A stretch of DNA of 64,000 nt. Origin: Cutibacterium avidum ATCC 25577. GTDB lineage: Bacteria; Actinomycetota; Actinomycetes; Propionibacteriales; Propionibacteriaceae. The notes under the pieces were generated by a model, which saw only the letters and a program-made list of their open reading frames with translations, was not told where the DNA came from and made no database searches. The stretch is taken from contig NZ_JH165054.1 in assembly GCF_000227295.1 (NCBI RefSeq), forward strand, positions 274,628 to 338,627. Direction: 5' to 3'. This document shows positions 25,842-33,942 of this stretch, piece after piece. How positions within the stretch are numbered: the first letter of the stretch is position 1; every line of letters starts with the position of its first letter. Made by a program: the position numbers and the translations under genes.

Positions 25842-26844
25842 GTCGACCTCCAGCGTTGAAGGTGACCGTCACGGCGACCGCACCGAGCACCACGGCGACA
25901 CACAGCACGACGGGCATCCCGCTGGGCGTCGTCAACGCAGCATCATCCCCCGTGCGATCTCGGACCAGCCATGCCACGAGCGTTGCGATGGCCGCGAGGA
26001 CGAGGGCGACGTCCACCAGACGCAGCCGCCCCACCCCGGGCAGCCCGTGCACCATGAGCACCACCAAACCGACCAGTGCCCACAGACCGGCAACGATCAT
26101 CAGGGCACGCTCCCAGTAGGGGTCCACGGCGGCACCGTGCCACAGCGTCCAGCCCGTCATGGTCTGGCGGACGCACGCCAGCAGCACGGCGAGTGTGCCA
26201 GCCACCGCCAGCACCCGGCACCAGGACCGTGGCGATCTCACAAGCCGGGCCTCCTCCCATCGATCCTCGATCTCGCGGCCACGATCAATGCCGTCGACCA
26301 GGGCCTGCAGACGCGAGGTGCGCAGGCCGTCGCGGCGCAGCCGGACCCGATCGGCCACCGCCACCGAGACGCCCTCTGCCATGCACATCCCTGGTGCCAT
26401 CACCCGCGCTCCCCGGCCCAACCAGCACATGGCCAGGTCGAGCCAGTCGTGGGCGGGACGCAACTGCACCAGCACCGCCCCGGCAACCACTGCCACACAC
26501 GCCTGCACGGCATGATTGGCGGCGTTCAGCGTCGGGCCGACGTGGACGACACCTCCGATCTGCTGGCTGCCGATCAGGATGGACGGCAACGTCACCACGA
26601 TGCCGCCGGTGGTCGTCACATGACCCAGCACACCGGCCAGGAGCAGTGCCCAGATGACGACCAGCACCACGCAGATCTCGCGGACAGGCCGCCACACGGC
26701 TCGTCGGGGACCACCTGCCACCGCCGCGACCACGCACAGCGCCACCAGAGCCGTCAGTGACACCACGAGTTGATCTGCCATCCACGCCACGGCCACCAGC
26801 GAGACGACCCACAGCAGGGCCGTCAGGGGATGCACGCGTTTCAT
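25828..26844 (-). CDS. ECF transporter T component (EcfT/CbiQ-like)
   Basis: The 338-residue integral membrane protein begins MKRVHPLTALLW, the typical opening of T components, after GAGAGGACGAGC. Five to seven hydrophobic segments flank a long cytoplasmic helical region (SRLQALVDGIDRGREIEDRW, then EEARLVRSPRSW) in the place of the coupling helices; the usual ARG triplets are reduced to EARL. Loss of the canonical ARG motifs parallels the degenerate ATPase domains of its partner. It starts 10 nt after the upstream secreted-protein gene and overlaps the ATPase gene by 14 nt. Confidence 0.8.
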   Translation of the reverse strand: MKRVHPLTALLWVVSLVAVAWMADQLVVSLTALVALCVVAAVAGGPRRAVWRPVREICVVLVVIWALLLAGVLGHVTTTGGIVVTLPSILIGSQQIGGVVHVGPTLNAANHAVQACVAVVAGAVLVQLRPAHDWLDLAMCWLGRGARVMAPGMCMAEGVSVAVADRVRLRRDGLRTSRLQALVDGIDRGREIEDRWEEARLVRSPRSWCRVLAVAGTLAVLLACVRQTMTGWTLWHGAAVDPYWERALMIVAGLWALVGLVVLMVHGLPGVGRLRLVDVALVLAAIATLVAWLVRDRTGDDAALTTPSGMPVVLCVAVVLGAVAVTVTFNAGGRRARG

Positions 26845-26854
26845 GCTCGTCCTC

Positions 26855-27871
26855 TCATGATCGGCGTCCTCGCCATCCGGCACCGGCCATCGCCGCTGCG
26901 GCCACCACGGCTCCTGCACCAACGGCCCCCTGCAGGATTCGGTTGCTCGGATGCCTCTCCTCGGCTTCTGCCAGACTCGACGCGCCCCTGTGGCGCGGTT
27001 CGCGGAACGTGCCCTTGTAGGGGGCCTGCACGGGGTGGTCCGAGGGAACGACGTCCCAGCTGTGGACCACGATCAACCCGTCACCGCCATAGGAGGTCAT
27101 CCGCATCTTGTAGCGGTGATGCTTCATCCCGCGTGGCAGCTGGTAGCCGATGTCGACCGGCTTGGAGGGGTCGTCCATACACACCTGGGCCGTGTCGGGG
27201 CTATCGAAACGCGCCACCACCCCAAGGCTGCCACTGCAAAAAGGATCATCAGGATTAGTTTTCTGGGCCTTGGTCACGTTCACCCAGTGCCCTGCATCGT
27301 TCTGGTACTCGATCTGGTACGCCCCCGTCAGCATCGACCCGACGGTGCGTACCCCGATCGTCTGTCCCACGGGTTTCTCCAGTCCCCAGCCGTCCCCCAG
27401 CACGGTGGGTTTCAGCGTCCCGTAGGGCACAAAGCTGCCTGCCGCCTTGTCGAGGTTGTCCATGGTCACGTCATCGGGCCCCACGAAGATCCATGCGCTG
27501 GGAATCTTTTTCGGACTATCCTGAACCGTCGGGAAACCAAGTCTGGTACCCACAATCCCGGTCTCGCCCACAACCACCGGCTTGTCACCCACGACGAAGC
27601 GTTCCAGCTTGATCAGCTTGCCGTGGTCGTCGGTGCGCACGTAGTAGGCCGCCAACCGCACCCGGGTGCCCGGCCTCCCGGTCACGTCGACTCCAGACCC
27701 GGACACCTCCCGTGCATCACCTCCATACACGCTCACGGTGCACTCATAGTTCGGATCCGAACACAGTTGGGCCGAGACGCCATCGTCGGCCTGGGCCACC
27801 ACCGGCCATGAAACCACACCGACAACCACCACGACAGCTGCCAGGCACATCGTCCTGCGAACCTTCACCAT
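26855..27871 (-). CDS. Secreted protein with C-terminal membrane anchor, ECF-linked
   Basis: From the ATG at 27871, preceded by GAGAAGGA, the protein has 338 residues. It has a signal peptide (MCLAAVVVVVGVVSWPVVAQA), an extracellular domain of about 260 residues with paired cysteines (CSDPNYEC; FCSG ... VCMDD), then a membrane helix and the short basic tail GWRGRRS. I do not recognise the domain. It lies immediately upstream of EcfT and downstream of a 20-bp hairpin. A receptor or docking protein for captured ligand on the outer face of the membrane is a reasonable inference from context. Confidence 0.7.
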   Translation of the reverse strand: MVKVRRTMCLAAVVVVVGVVSWPVVAQADDGVSAQLCSDPNYECTVSVYGGDAREVSGSGVDVTGRPGTRVRLAAYYVRTDDHGKLIKLERFVVGDKPVVVGETGIVGTRLGFPTVQDSPKKIPSAWIFVGPDDVTMDNLDKAAGSFVPYGTLKPTVLGDGWGLEKPVGQTIGVRTVGSMLTGAYQIEYQNDAGHWVNVTKAQKTNPDDPFCSGSLGVVARFDSPDTAQVCMDDPSKPVDIGYQLPRGMKHHRYKMRMTSYGGDGLIVVHSWDVVPSDHPVQAPYKGTFREPRHRGASSLAEAEERHPSNRILQGAVGAGAVVAAAAMAGAGWRGRRS

Positions 27872-27910
27872 TGGTCCTTCTCCATAGTCCCAGTCGCACA
27901 CGACCGGCAT

Positions 27911-27960
27911 GACGGAAGGGGATCGGCGAGACCCCCAGACCTCGCCGATCCCCTTCCGTC
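27911..27960 (-). terminator. Perfect 20-bp hairpin between secreted-protein genes
   Basis: Bases 27911-27930 are the exact reverse complement of 27941-27960, around a 10-nt loop. The structure starts 6 nt after the stop of the upstream gene (27967) and ends 39 nt before the next start. It is the longest perfect hairpin in the window. It probably attenuates transcription into the ECF and MoxR genes, or stabilises the 5' segment of the mRNA. Confidence 0.85.
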
Positions 27961-27966
27961 ACTCAC

Positions 27967-28515
27967 TTACTTCTTGACAGGGGGATTGATCGATGGAATT
28001 CTGTTTCCGCCCAAGGTGACGCCCACCCACGTGTCAACGCCTTCTTTTGGCGGTGCCCACAGATCCCAGTTCTTGTTGACCTTGTTGGCCGAGGAATACA
28101 TCCAATATGCCTGTTTCTGACCCACGTCATGAATACCATTGACTATGGTGACCAAACCTGAAACGTCATCAACCTTAAATGTAATCCCGACGGCCGTGAG
28201 CGGCTCCACTCGAGGATCACCATGTGAATCAGCCCACTGGCCACCCACATTGCACCGCACCAGAATCCCCGGCTTGGCCTTCCAATTGTCCGGAATGATC
28301 GGCTTCTGGCTCATGTCGGCACTATGATCCACCACCACCGTCTGCCCCTCATTGGCAGCGCAGGCTCCGTCATGCCATCCCGGCCCGGAGGCTGGCCCAG
28401 CCGCCTGGGCCGCCCCCGTTCCGGTCACGGCACCAGCGGCAAGCAGCACCGCGACCAACGGACCAGCGATCCGTCGGCTCATCGTCGACATTCCCATCTT
28501 CTTCTCTGTCATCAT
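27967..28515 (-). CDS. Secreted protein with DUF4430-like (transcobalamin beta-domain-like) region
   Basis: This 182-residue exported protein has no membrane anchor. AAAGGAAG precedes the tandem ATGs at 28515/28512. The signal peptide is IAGPLVAVLLAAGAVTGTG followed by AAQA. The mature part has TVVVDHS, then LVRCNVGG, then SGLVTIVNGI and AYWMYSSANKVNKNW. That is the DUF4430 pattern: a strand with VVVD, then an IVNG loop, then a W-M-Y strand. The mature N-terminus (GWHDGACAANEG) also resembles the two upstream paralogues. In vertebrate transcobalamin the DUF4430-type domain closes over cobalamin, so this could be a separately encoded lid. Confidence 0.7.
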   Translation of the reverse strand: MMTEKKMGMSTMSRRIAGPLVAVLLAAGAVTGTGAAQAAGPASGPGWHDGACAANEGQTVVVDHSADMSQKPIIPDNWKAKPGILVRCNVGGQWADSHGDPRVEPLTAVGITFKVDDVSGLVTIVNGIHDVGQKQAYWMYSSANKVNKNWDLWAPPKEGVDTWVGVTLGGNRIPSINPPVKK

Positions 28516-28576
28516 TGCATCTCTTCCTTTCACAACAGATGACACGTTTACGGGTGCCCCAACCACCGTCGCCTGG

Positions 28577-29533
28577 TCAGGCTCCGGTGGCGGGCAGTGC
28601 GGGAGCAGCCAGTGACCCGCCATCTGGCCCCGGGGCTGCAGGTATCTTCGCGTCATCGCGACCATCTCGGCCATCCACCGGCCGCACCGTCGAATCGGGG
28701 GGATTCACAGACGCATTCGGAGCAGGGGTGGTGGTCCTACTGGGTTTCGTGTCCGGGGTGGGCAGTGGCGTCAGGGTAGGCGTGGGACTCACAGTCGGAT
28801 CGGAACTCGGTGTAGGGGTCGGAGTCGGTGCGGGAGCATCGGCGTACTGGGGCCGGTGCTCGGGCCGGTTCGGGTTGTCGCCAGCGAAATAGAACTCCGC
28901 CCCGGGATTCTCCGGATCGTCTGTGTGCCCATCAGGGTAAAGAGCAATGGCCACAGCCATTCCCTTGACAGGCTTCTCGGGCAACGGGCGCCAACCCACA
29001 TCCGCCGGCTTTCCCGGATAATCCTCATCATTGTGAACCTTCTCCGGCCATAACGGCAGCTTGCCATCTTTACCAGGCACCACCGTCACACCCGAGGCCG
29101 TAGTCTTATCACTGTAGAAATTGATCCCCAAGAAACTGGCCCACCCATTCGGATCCACCGTCCCCGGAATACCCACACTCGCCGCCCAGTTCGCCGGCTC
29201 CATCTCAAAGTTGAAATCATGACCCTTGGCGTACTTGACCGGCTCCAAACCCTTGTGACAGCGCACAAACCAGCCATCCTTGACATGCGCATCGGTGTAC
29301 GTGGTCGTGGCCGGATTCAAATCCCCCCGGTCCTTCGGATCCAACGCCGCCATATCGATAAGAACCGAATAACCCTCCTCATCCTTGGCACACCACCCCG
29401 GATGCCACTGATCCGCCGACGCCGTCGGAATCTGCTCCACATCATCATCGGCCCATGCCGGCACGACGAGACCGCCAGCCGCCATCACAGCAGCCAGACC
29501 CCCCGTCACCCACCTCATCATCGCCTGTCCCAT
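28577..29533 (-). CDS. Secreted Pro/Thr-rich protein ending in a bare LPATG motif
   Basis: The 318-residue protein starts at the ATG at 29533 after GAAGGATCG. It has a signal peptide (WVTGGLAAVMAAGGLVVPAWA) and a domain related to its neighbours (WHPGWCAKDEEGYSVLIDMA, then KDGWFVRCHKG). A stalk rich in Pro, Thr and Ser follows (APAPTPTPTPSSDPTVSP onward). The chain ends LPATGA and stops at once; the hydrophobic segment and basic tail of a sortase signal are missing, and no frame downstream supplies them. It could be released, or it could be a truncated surface protein. It lies second of three paralogues in the train. Confidence 0.8.
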   Translation of the reverse strand: MGQAMMRWVTGGLAAVMAAGGLVVPAWADDDVEQIPTASADQWHPGWCAKDEEGYSVLIDMAALDPKDRGDLNPATTTYTDAHVKDGWFVRCHKGLEPVKYAKGHDFNFEMEPANWAASVGIPGTVDPNGWASFLGINFYSDKTTASGVTVVPGKDGKLPLWPEKVHNDEDYPGKPADVGWRPLPEKPVKGMAVAIALYPDGHTDDPENPGAEFYFAGDNPNRPEHRPQYADAPAPTPTPTPSSDPTVSPTPTLTPLPTPDTKPSRTTTPAPNASVNPPDSTVRPVDGRDGRDDAKIPAAPGPDGGSLAAPALPATGA

Positions 29534-29553
29534 CGATCCTTCACCTTTCTCAC

Positions 29554-29576
29554 CCACACGTGTCCTTCACGTGTGG
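29554..29576 (-). terminator. Short intercistronic hairpin
   Basis: CCACACGTG (29554-29562) pairs perfectly with CACGTGTGG (29568-29576) around a 5-nt loop. It lies in the 82-nt gap between the TM-anchored paralogue and the LPATG paralogue, close to the next ribosome binding site, so it may act as an attenuator or mRNA stabiliser. Confidence 0.55.
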
Positions 29577-29615
29577 CAGCCTTCATGAACACACGCGCCC
29601 CGCCGTGCGGACGCC

Positions 29616-31106
29616 TCACTCGAACAGATCGGTACCAACCTCGTCGTCCTCACGATCCCGGCGCCTACCCCGTGTCATCCACCACGCCACGACACCGGTA
29701 ACCAGCAACACACCCGCACCGGCACCCCACACCCAGCCAGGCACACGACGAGTACCACCAGAAGCCGAGGGACCCTGCTGCTCAGAACCCCACACCCGGC
29801 CATCACCAGGAGACGGCGACACCACCACACCAGCCGAAACCGACGGAGAAGTCGACGGAGACGGGGTGACAGACGACGACGTCGATGGCGAGACGGACGG
29901 CGAGGGTGTGGCAGACGGCGACGCGGACGAAGAAGCCAATGGGGACGGTGTACGCGCAGCCCTGCGCACCTGCGAGCTCACCCGGTCACCCGCATGAACC
30001 TCCCCACGCCGGACAGCACCATGACCAGCCCCAGCCGAACCACCACGCCCGTTCGAACCATCATGGTGCAGGGCAGGATGCGATTTGGGAGAGGGAGTCG
30101 GCTTGTGAGTATGCCGCGGCCTGTGCGGATGCGGCCCGTTCCCCGACCCCGGATCCCGCGTGGGACCACCCGTGGGAGTAGAAGGCCGCGGCCGAGGATT
30201 CTTCGGCACACACCCATTCACAGTCCCATCCGAGAACTGCGGCGTCAACGTCCACCCCGGACACGGCTGATGTGTCTGCGGATCCTGATGATTCTTGGGA
30301 TGCAACGCTGCATCCCCCAAACACACATGGCTGCTTATATCTGTACAATCTGCCTTTATTCCGTAGGAGAGATATGCGACCGTACCAGCCGGAATATGAT
30401 CTGCATGTTCATTTAGGGCACCAGTGTAGGCGGGAAGAATTCGATTGTTTGACTGTGAAGGCCACGGCCCATCAGCCGGTGAACGATCTGGCGGAAACCC
30501 ACCTGAAAGGCTCCCCGTGATGTCCGGACGAATCCACAACATGTCAGTCCATGTATAGACGTTCTGATCAAAAGACGTATGAGGTTTTAGCTTGGTATTC
30601 CTAACCGGCTTCACGCCCAGAATCTGCGTCTTTGCATTGTCATAGTCGTTTTCTCCTGGGGTCATCCCTCTAGGGGTTACATAGTCAGAGGTCAAGTCAG
30701 TAGATATCCCCACCGACTTGACAGCGTCGTAGTAGAACAGCCGGTACTGCTTTTTAGGGTTATAGTTCCACAATCCCTGATGACAGCGCACAATCCAACC
30801 ATCAGCAGCAGTAGGGCCAAACTCCTTGGTATGCGCCACCGTCAACCAGCCGCGAAGCGACTCTGAGACACCGGAATAGTCAATGACGACCGAGAACCCC
30901 TTCTCACCACTCCGGCACCACCCATCCCGCCACGTACCTGGGAGTACTTCCGAGAGGGAATCGCCCTGGACCTGCCTGCCCCCATCACCCACAACCCGAT
31001 TACCGTCAGGCCCCGCCACCGCCGACTGTGGCGCCACACCACACACCACACCGGTCAACAGCACGACAACAGCCGTCACCAGCGCCCACCAACGCCGCCG
31101 ATCCAT
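29616..31106 (-). CDS. Secreted, TM-anchored paralogue with Ser/Pro stalk
   Basis: Read from the ATG at 31106 (GGGAG upstream), the protein has 496 residues. It has a signal peptide (WWALVTAVVVLLTGVVCG), then WRDGWCRSGEKGFSVVIDYS and ADGWIVRCHQG, clearly homologous to the next two genes. A Cys-containing second region (CTDISSHVCLGD, CPGWTLTPQFSDGTVNGCVP) is followed by a long Pro/His- and Ser/Pro-rich stalk. A membrane helix (GWVWGAGAGVLLVTGVVAWW) and basic tail end it, with no LPxTG. The stalk is long enough to lift the domain through the cell wall. Function is inferred from the operon only. Confidence 0.78.
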   Translation of the reverse strand: MDRRRWWALVTAVVVLLTGVVCGVAPQSAVAGPDGNRVVGDGGRQVQGDSLSEVLPGTWRDGWCRSGEKGFSVVIDYSGVSESLRGWLTVAHTKEFGPTAADGWIVRCHQGLWNYNPKKQYRLFYYDAVKSVGISTDLTSDYVTPRGMTPGENDYDNAKTQILGVKPVRNTKLKPHTSFDQNVYTWTDMLWIRPDITGSLSGGFPPDRSPADGPWPSQSNNRILPAYTGALNEHADHIPAGTVAYLSYGIKADCTDISSHVCLGDAALHPKNHQDPQTHQPCPGWTLTPQFSDGTVNGCVPKNPRPRPSTPTGGPTRDPGSGNGPHPHRPRHTHKPTPSPKSHPALHHDGSNGRGGSAGAGHGAVRRGEVHAGDRVSSQVRRAARTPSPLASSSASPSATPSPSVSPSTSSSVTPSPSTSPSVSAGVVVSPSPGDGRVWGSEQQGPSASGGTRRVPGWVWGAGAGVLLVTGVVAWWMTRGRRRDREDDEVGTDLFE

Positions 31107-31167
31107 CAAGCTTCTCCCATGCCAACAACTCAAGTCCACAAGCCCCTTGACTGAAAAGGAATGAACC

Positions 31168-31203
31168 GTGGTGGGTATAGCCCCAGGGGGTTATACCCAC
31201 CAC
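31168..31203 (-). terminator. Hairpin after the secreted barrel gene
   Basis: GTGGTGGGTATA (31168-31179) pairs with TATACCCACCAC (31192-31203), a perfect 12-bp stem. The loop contains CCCC and GGGG runs that can extend it. It lies downstream of the first gene of the train and probably limits read-through into the rest, so the barrel protein is the most abundant product. Confidence 0.75.
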
Positions 31204-31241
31204 ATATGCATCTGGTCACAGATGACTCGGGCTACTACCTA

Positions 31242-32180
31242 TCAGTGAATCTGCACCGTCTTGGCCTGGTTGGCACCCACATTGTCATAGGACTGCAGAC
31301 CGCGTAGCGCCGGAACCGCCTGCGTCGTCGCCATCATCGGCGAATACGATGCGGGGAAAGATCCATCGTCCTTCTGCTGCTTAACGAGCCACGTCTGGCC
31401 GGACACAGCCTGCGCCTTGTGATCCGCATCTCCAGCCCGGTACAGTCCTGGTGCCACCCACGCAGTGGTGTTCACATTCGGGCCCTTGCCCTTGAAACCC
31501 CAGCCATCATTCTGCCTAGCGGCGTCAAGACGCTTGACAAGCGCCGCCTTGGCAGCCGTGATCTTCCCCTGCTGCTCCGAAGTAGCCTTCACATGAGACA
31601 GGGCCGTGAGCGTGAGACCATCGGTGTCCGGATCCTCCCACTTGGGAGTCGTGGTCGCATCGTCGGTCACCTTGTCGAACAAAGCCTTGGGAATCGGTTT
31701 GCCCAACCGCTCCAGAGCGATCATGTCGAGCGCCTGATTCGTCGCATACTCATTGAACTTCGACGCCGAGGTCACCGGATTGGCATAGTCGAACCCGTCA
31801 TAGGTGGTCGACTCACCAAGAGCCAGCAAGGTGATCGTCACCTTCGCACACCCACCCACATTCGCCCTAGTGCAGTAACTCGGCCCTTGGGCCTTGATGG
31901 TGTCCTTGACCTTGGCAACGGTAGGCGAATCCTTCCTGCCCGCCGCCACCAACGCCAGAGCCCCATCCAACTGCGAACCCAAACCGCCCTTCACCAGATC
32001 AGCCCGGTGACTATCGATGTAGTCGGCCGCCTTCTGGGCTTGGGAGGCATAATCGGCGGGCCCAGACGTCTGAGCTGCCTGGGCGGGGGCCGCCGTCACC
32101 CCCACTGCGCCTACCATCAGTGCAGCGGCCACCACCGGGCCCACCACACGCTTGCACGTCGTCCTTGCTCCTACTGCCAT
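31242..32180 (-). CDS. Secreted alpha/alpha-barrel protein (prenyltransferase/transcobalamin-like fold)
   Basis: This 312-residue exported protein is the first gene behind the cobalamin riboswitch. The signal peptide (VVGPVVAAALMVGAVGVTAAP, then AQA) precedes repeats such as YASQAQKAADYIDSHRAD and TWLVKQQKDDGSFPASYSP, then TTQAVPALRGLQSYD. These match terpene cyclase/prenyltransferase repeats, which build the alpha6/alpha6 barrel also used by intrinsic factor and transcobalamin. Active-site acid clusters of terpene cyclases are not evident, and secretion argues against an enzyme on lipids inside the cell. GAGGAG lies 5 nt before the ATG. I infer a corrinoid-binding role from fold, riboswitch and ECF context. 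Confidence 0.75.
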   Translation of the reverse strand: MAVGARTTCKRVVGPVVAAALMVGAVGVTAAPAQAAQTSGPADYASQAQKAADYIDSHRADLVKGGLGSQLDGALALVAAGRKDSPTVAKVKDTIKAQGPSYCTRANVGGCAKVTITLLALGESTTYDGFDYANPVTSASKFNEYATNQALDMIALERLGKPIPKALFDKVTDDATTTPKWEDPDTDGLTLTALSHVKATSEQQGKITAAKAALVKRLDAARQNDGWGFKGKGPNVNTTAWVAPGLYRAGDADHKAQAVSGQTWLVKQQKDDGSFPASYSPMMATTQAVPALRGLQSYDNVGANQAKTVQIH

Positions 32181-32185
32181 GGCTA

Positions 32186-32215
32186 CTCCTCAATCTTGGA
32201 GCGTTCCGAGAGGAG
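32186..32215 (-). promoter_or_regulatory. Possible anti-Shine-Dalgarno hairpin of the riboswitch
   Basis: On the minus strand CTCCTC (32215-32210) can pair exactly with the ribosome binding site GAGGAG (32191-32186) of the first gene, leaving an 18-nt loop. This offers a simple translational off-state for the riboswitch located about 70 nt upstream. No terminator with a T run is seen in the leader. Confidence 0.45.
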
Positions 32216-32284
32216 CCGCGGGCAGCACAGGCGTAGCAAGCGTCGGTGACGATCCGTAACCCTCGACGGAACCAGAAACCAATC

Positions 32285-32400
32285 TCCACGGTGATCTGGT
32301 ACTCCGACTTCCACACACGAGATGCGGTCACGGTTGCGGGACAGCGCCGGATTCCCACCGACTTCCCCACATCACCTGGGCATCAACCCACCCATTGGGC
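32285..32400 (-). promoter_or_regulatory. Cobalamin riboswitch
   Basis: Read on the minus strand, the conserved core is unmistakable: GGGGAAGTCGGTGGGAATCC (32368-32349), then GGCGCTGTCCCGCAACCGTGA (split around 32348-32328), then AAGTCGGAGTACCAG (32310-32296). These correspond to the GGGAA...GGTG..AATCC, CCCGCAACTGT and B12-box elements of cobalamin aptamers. GGTGAT (32376-32371) and ATCACC (32294-32289) close the core. It lies about 105 nt before the ATG of the secreted barrel protein. It should repress the 14-kb gene train when cobalamin is plentiful. The remaining 126 bases up to dinB hold the upstream arm and presumably the promoter; I see no gene there. Confidence 0.9.
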
Positions 32401-32526
32401 TGACAGAGAAAAAGATACACCCCATTTCGACAGATGCCACACCCACCCCAGGAAACGCGCATCAAACGCGCATCGGCACAGACATTCACCACGGGATTCG
32501 GGCCTGTGGGCATCCACCCCGCGAGA

Positions 32527-33942
32527 TCACTGGGAAGGCTCATCCTCCGATGAGGGCCTCTCCCGGTCCTCCGGCTGCCATGCCAGACCCAGAGGGTGTG
32601 CCGGGTGCAGAGCCGCGTCGTCCTCGGGAACCGACCGCACTCTGCCGATCGGGCTGCCGCGGTGCTCGAACCGGCACGTGACGACGCCGTGGCCCGATCC
32701 CCACACCCAGCCCCGACCGTACTCATCGTGAACCACGTCGGCGCCCGGCGGCCAACGCCTGCCGTCGAAGGATCGCCGCCGGCCGAAGGGCCCGGGTTGG
32801 ACAGGCGTGACATCCTCGGTCACCTCGGGTTCATCGAGCAGATGTCCGTCGTCGTCGATGATGAAGAGTTCTTCCTGGGCTGAGGTCGTGAAGTTGGAGA
32901 CACCGACTCCCAGCAACCGAACCCCCTCACGCAGGTCGAGGGAATCGAGCATCCGCACTGCCAGATGGGTAATCCTCTCGGGCGAGTCAGTGGCGCCAGT
33001 CAGGGTCACCGACCGCGACCACACCTGGAAGTCCGCCATCTTCGCCTTGAGAGTGACGGTGCGGGCGAAATGCCCGGACTTCTTGAGTCGCCCGCACACC
33101 AGGACGGCATGGCGCTCGACGATATGGCGACACTCCTCGCGATTGGTGAGATCGTGCTCGAAGGTGTCCTCCACCGAGATCGACTTGGCGATCCGGCTCG
33201 CGACCACCGGCCGGTCATCCCAGGCCCGTGACAAGGCAACAAGGCTCGTCCCCGACGCATGGCCCAACTCATGGACGAGCTCCGACTCCCGAGCAGCACG
33301 GACATCAGCGATGGTGCGCAGGCCGAGCTTGTCCAGCCTTTCCGCAGTGACTGGTCCGACTCCGGGAATCGCCCGCACTGGTAGGGGAGCAATGGTGTCG
33401 ACCTCGGTCCCGGGGGCGACGAGGGCGATCTGGTCACTGTGACCGCGCTTCGGCTTGGCCATCTCGGAGGCAACCTTGGCCATGAACTTGCTCGAGCCGA
33501 TCCCCACCGAGCAACTCAGTCCCTCGGTGCGCTCGAAGACTCGGGCGCGGAGATCGACAGCAACCTGGTGCAGCGCGTCAAGATCCTCGACGTCGATCCC
33601 TCCCGACTCCAGATCGACGAAAGCCTCATCGAGGCTCAGCGGCTCGACGAGGGGCGACAGTTCTCGCAGGGTTGCCATAACGACCTTGGAGGACTCCCGG
33701 TATGCCTGGAATCGTCCCGAGAGAAAGGCAGCATGGGGAGCCAGACGTCGAGCCTGTGCCCCTGCCATGGCGGAGTGGACGCCGAATTTACGGGCCTCGT
33801 AGGAGGCCGTCGCCACGACTCCCCTACCACCGACCCCACCGACGATCACGGCCTTGCCGACCAGGGAGGGCTTGTCCCGTTGCTCCACCGAGGCGAAGAA
33901 GGCATCCATGTCCAGGTGGAGGATCGACGCCGTCGATCTCAT
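32527..33942 (-). CDS. dinB: DNA polymerase IV (Y-family)
   Basis: This 471-residue translesion polymerase keeps its catalytic residues: [13 protein letters not shown] at the N-terminus and [10 protein letters not shown] at about residue 103. The thumb has the helix-hairpin-helix [19 protein letters not shown] and the little-finger domain follows. The C-terminus is about 100 residues longer than the E. coli enzyme, acidic and Pro-rich ([19 protein letters not shown]). It overlaps folA by 4 nt, so it ends the murI-to-folA gene train. It is a second lesion-bypass system beside imuA'B-dnaE2. Confidence 0.95.
   Translation of the reverse strand: MRSTASILHLDMDAFFASVEQRDKPSLVGKAVIVGGVGGRGVVATASYEARKFGVHSAMAGAQARRLAPHAAFLSGRFQAYRESSKVVMATLRELSPLVEPLSLDEAFVDLESGGIDVEDLDALHQVAVDLRARVFERTEGLSCSVGIGSSKFMAKVASEMAKPKRGHSDQIALVAPGTEVDTIAPLPVRAIPGVGPVTAERLDKLGLRTIADVRAARESELVHELGHASGTSLVALSRAWDDRPVVASRIAKSISVEDTFEHDLTNREECRHIVERHAVLVCGRLKKSGHFARTVTLKAKMADFQVWSRSVTLTGATDSPERITHLAVRMLDSLDLREGVRLLGVGVSNFTTSAQEELFIIDDDGHLLDEPEVTEDVTPVQPGPFGRRRSFDGRRWPPGADVVHDEYGRGWVWGSGHGVVTCRFEHRGSPIGRVRSVPEDDAALHPAHPLGLAWQPEDRERPSSEDEPSQ

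Noticed and set aside
23772-25859. Open frame of 695 codons on the plus strand opposite the ECF genes
   Set aside because: Low-complexity Arg/His/Thr-rich translation with no domain, membrane segment pattern or ribosome binding site; the minus-strand ECF genes explain the region.
28577-29533. A standard sortase-anchored LPxTG protein
   Set aside because: The motif is there but the hydrophobic segment and positively charged tail are absent in every frame.
31242-32180. A squalene/terpene cyclase enzyme
   Set aside because: The repeats match the fold, but the protein is exported, lacks an evident DxDD or DCTAE-type active-site motif, and follows a cobalamin riboswitch; a binding protein is more likely.
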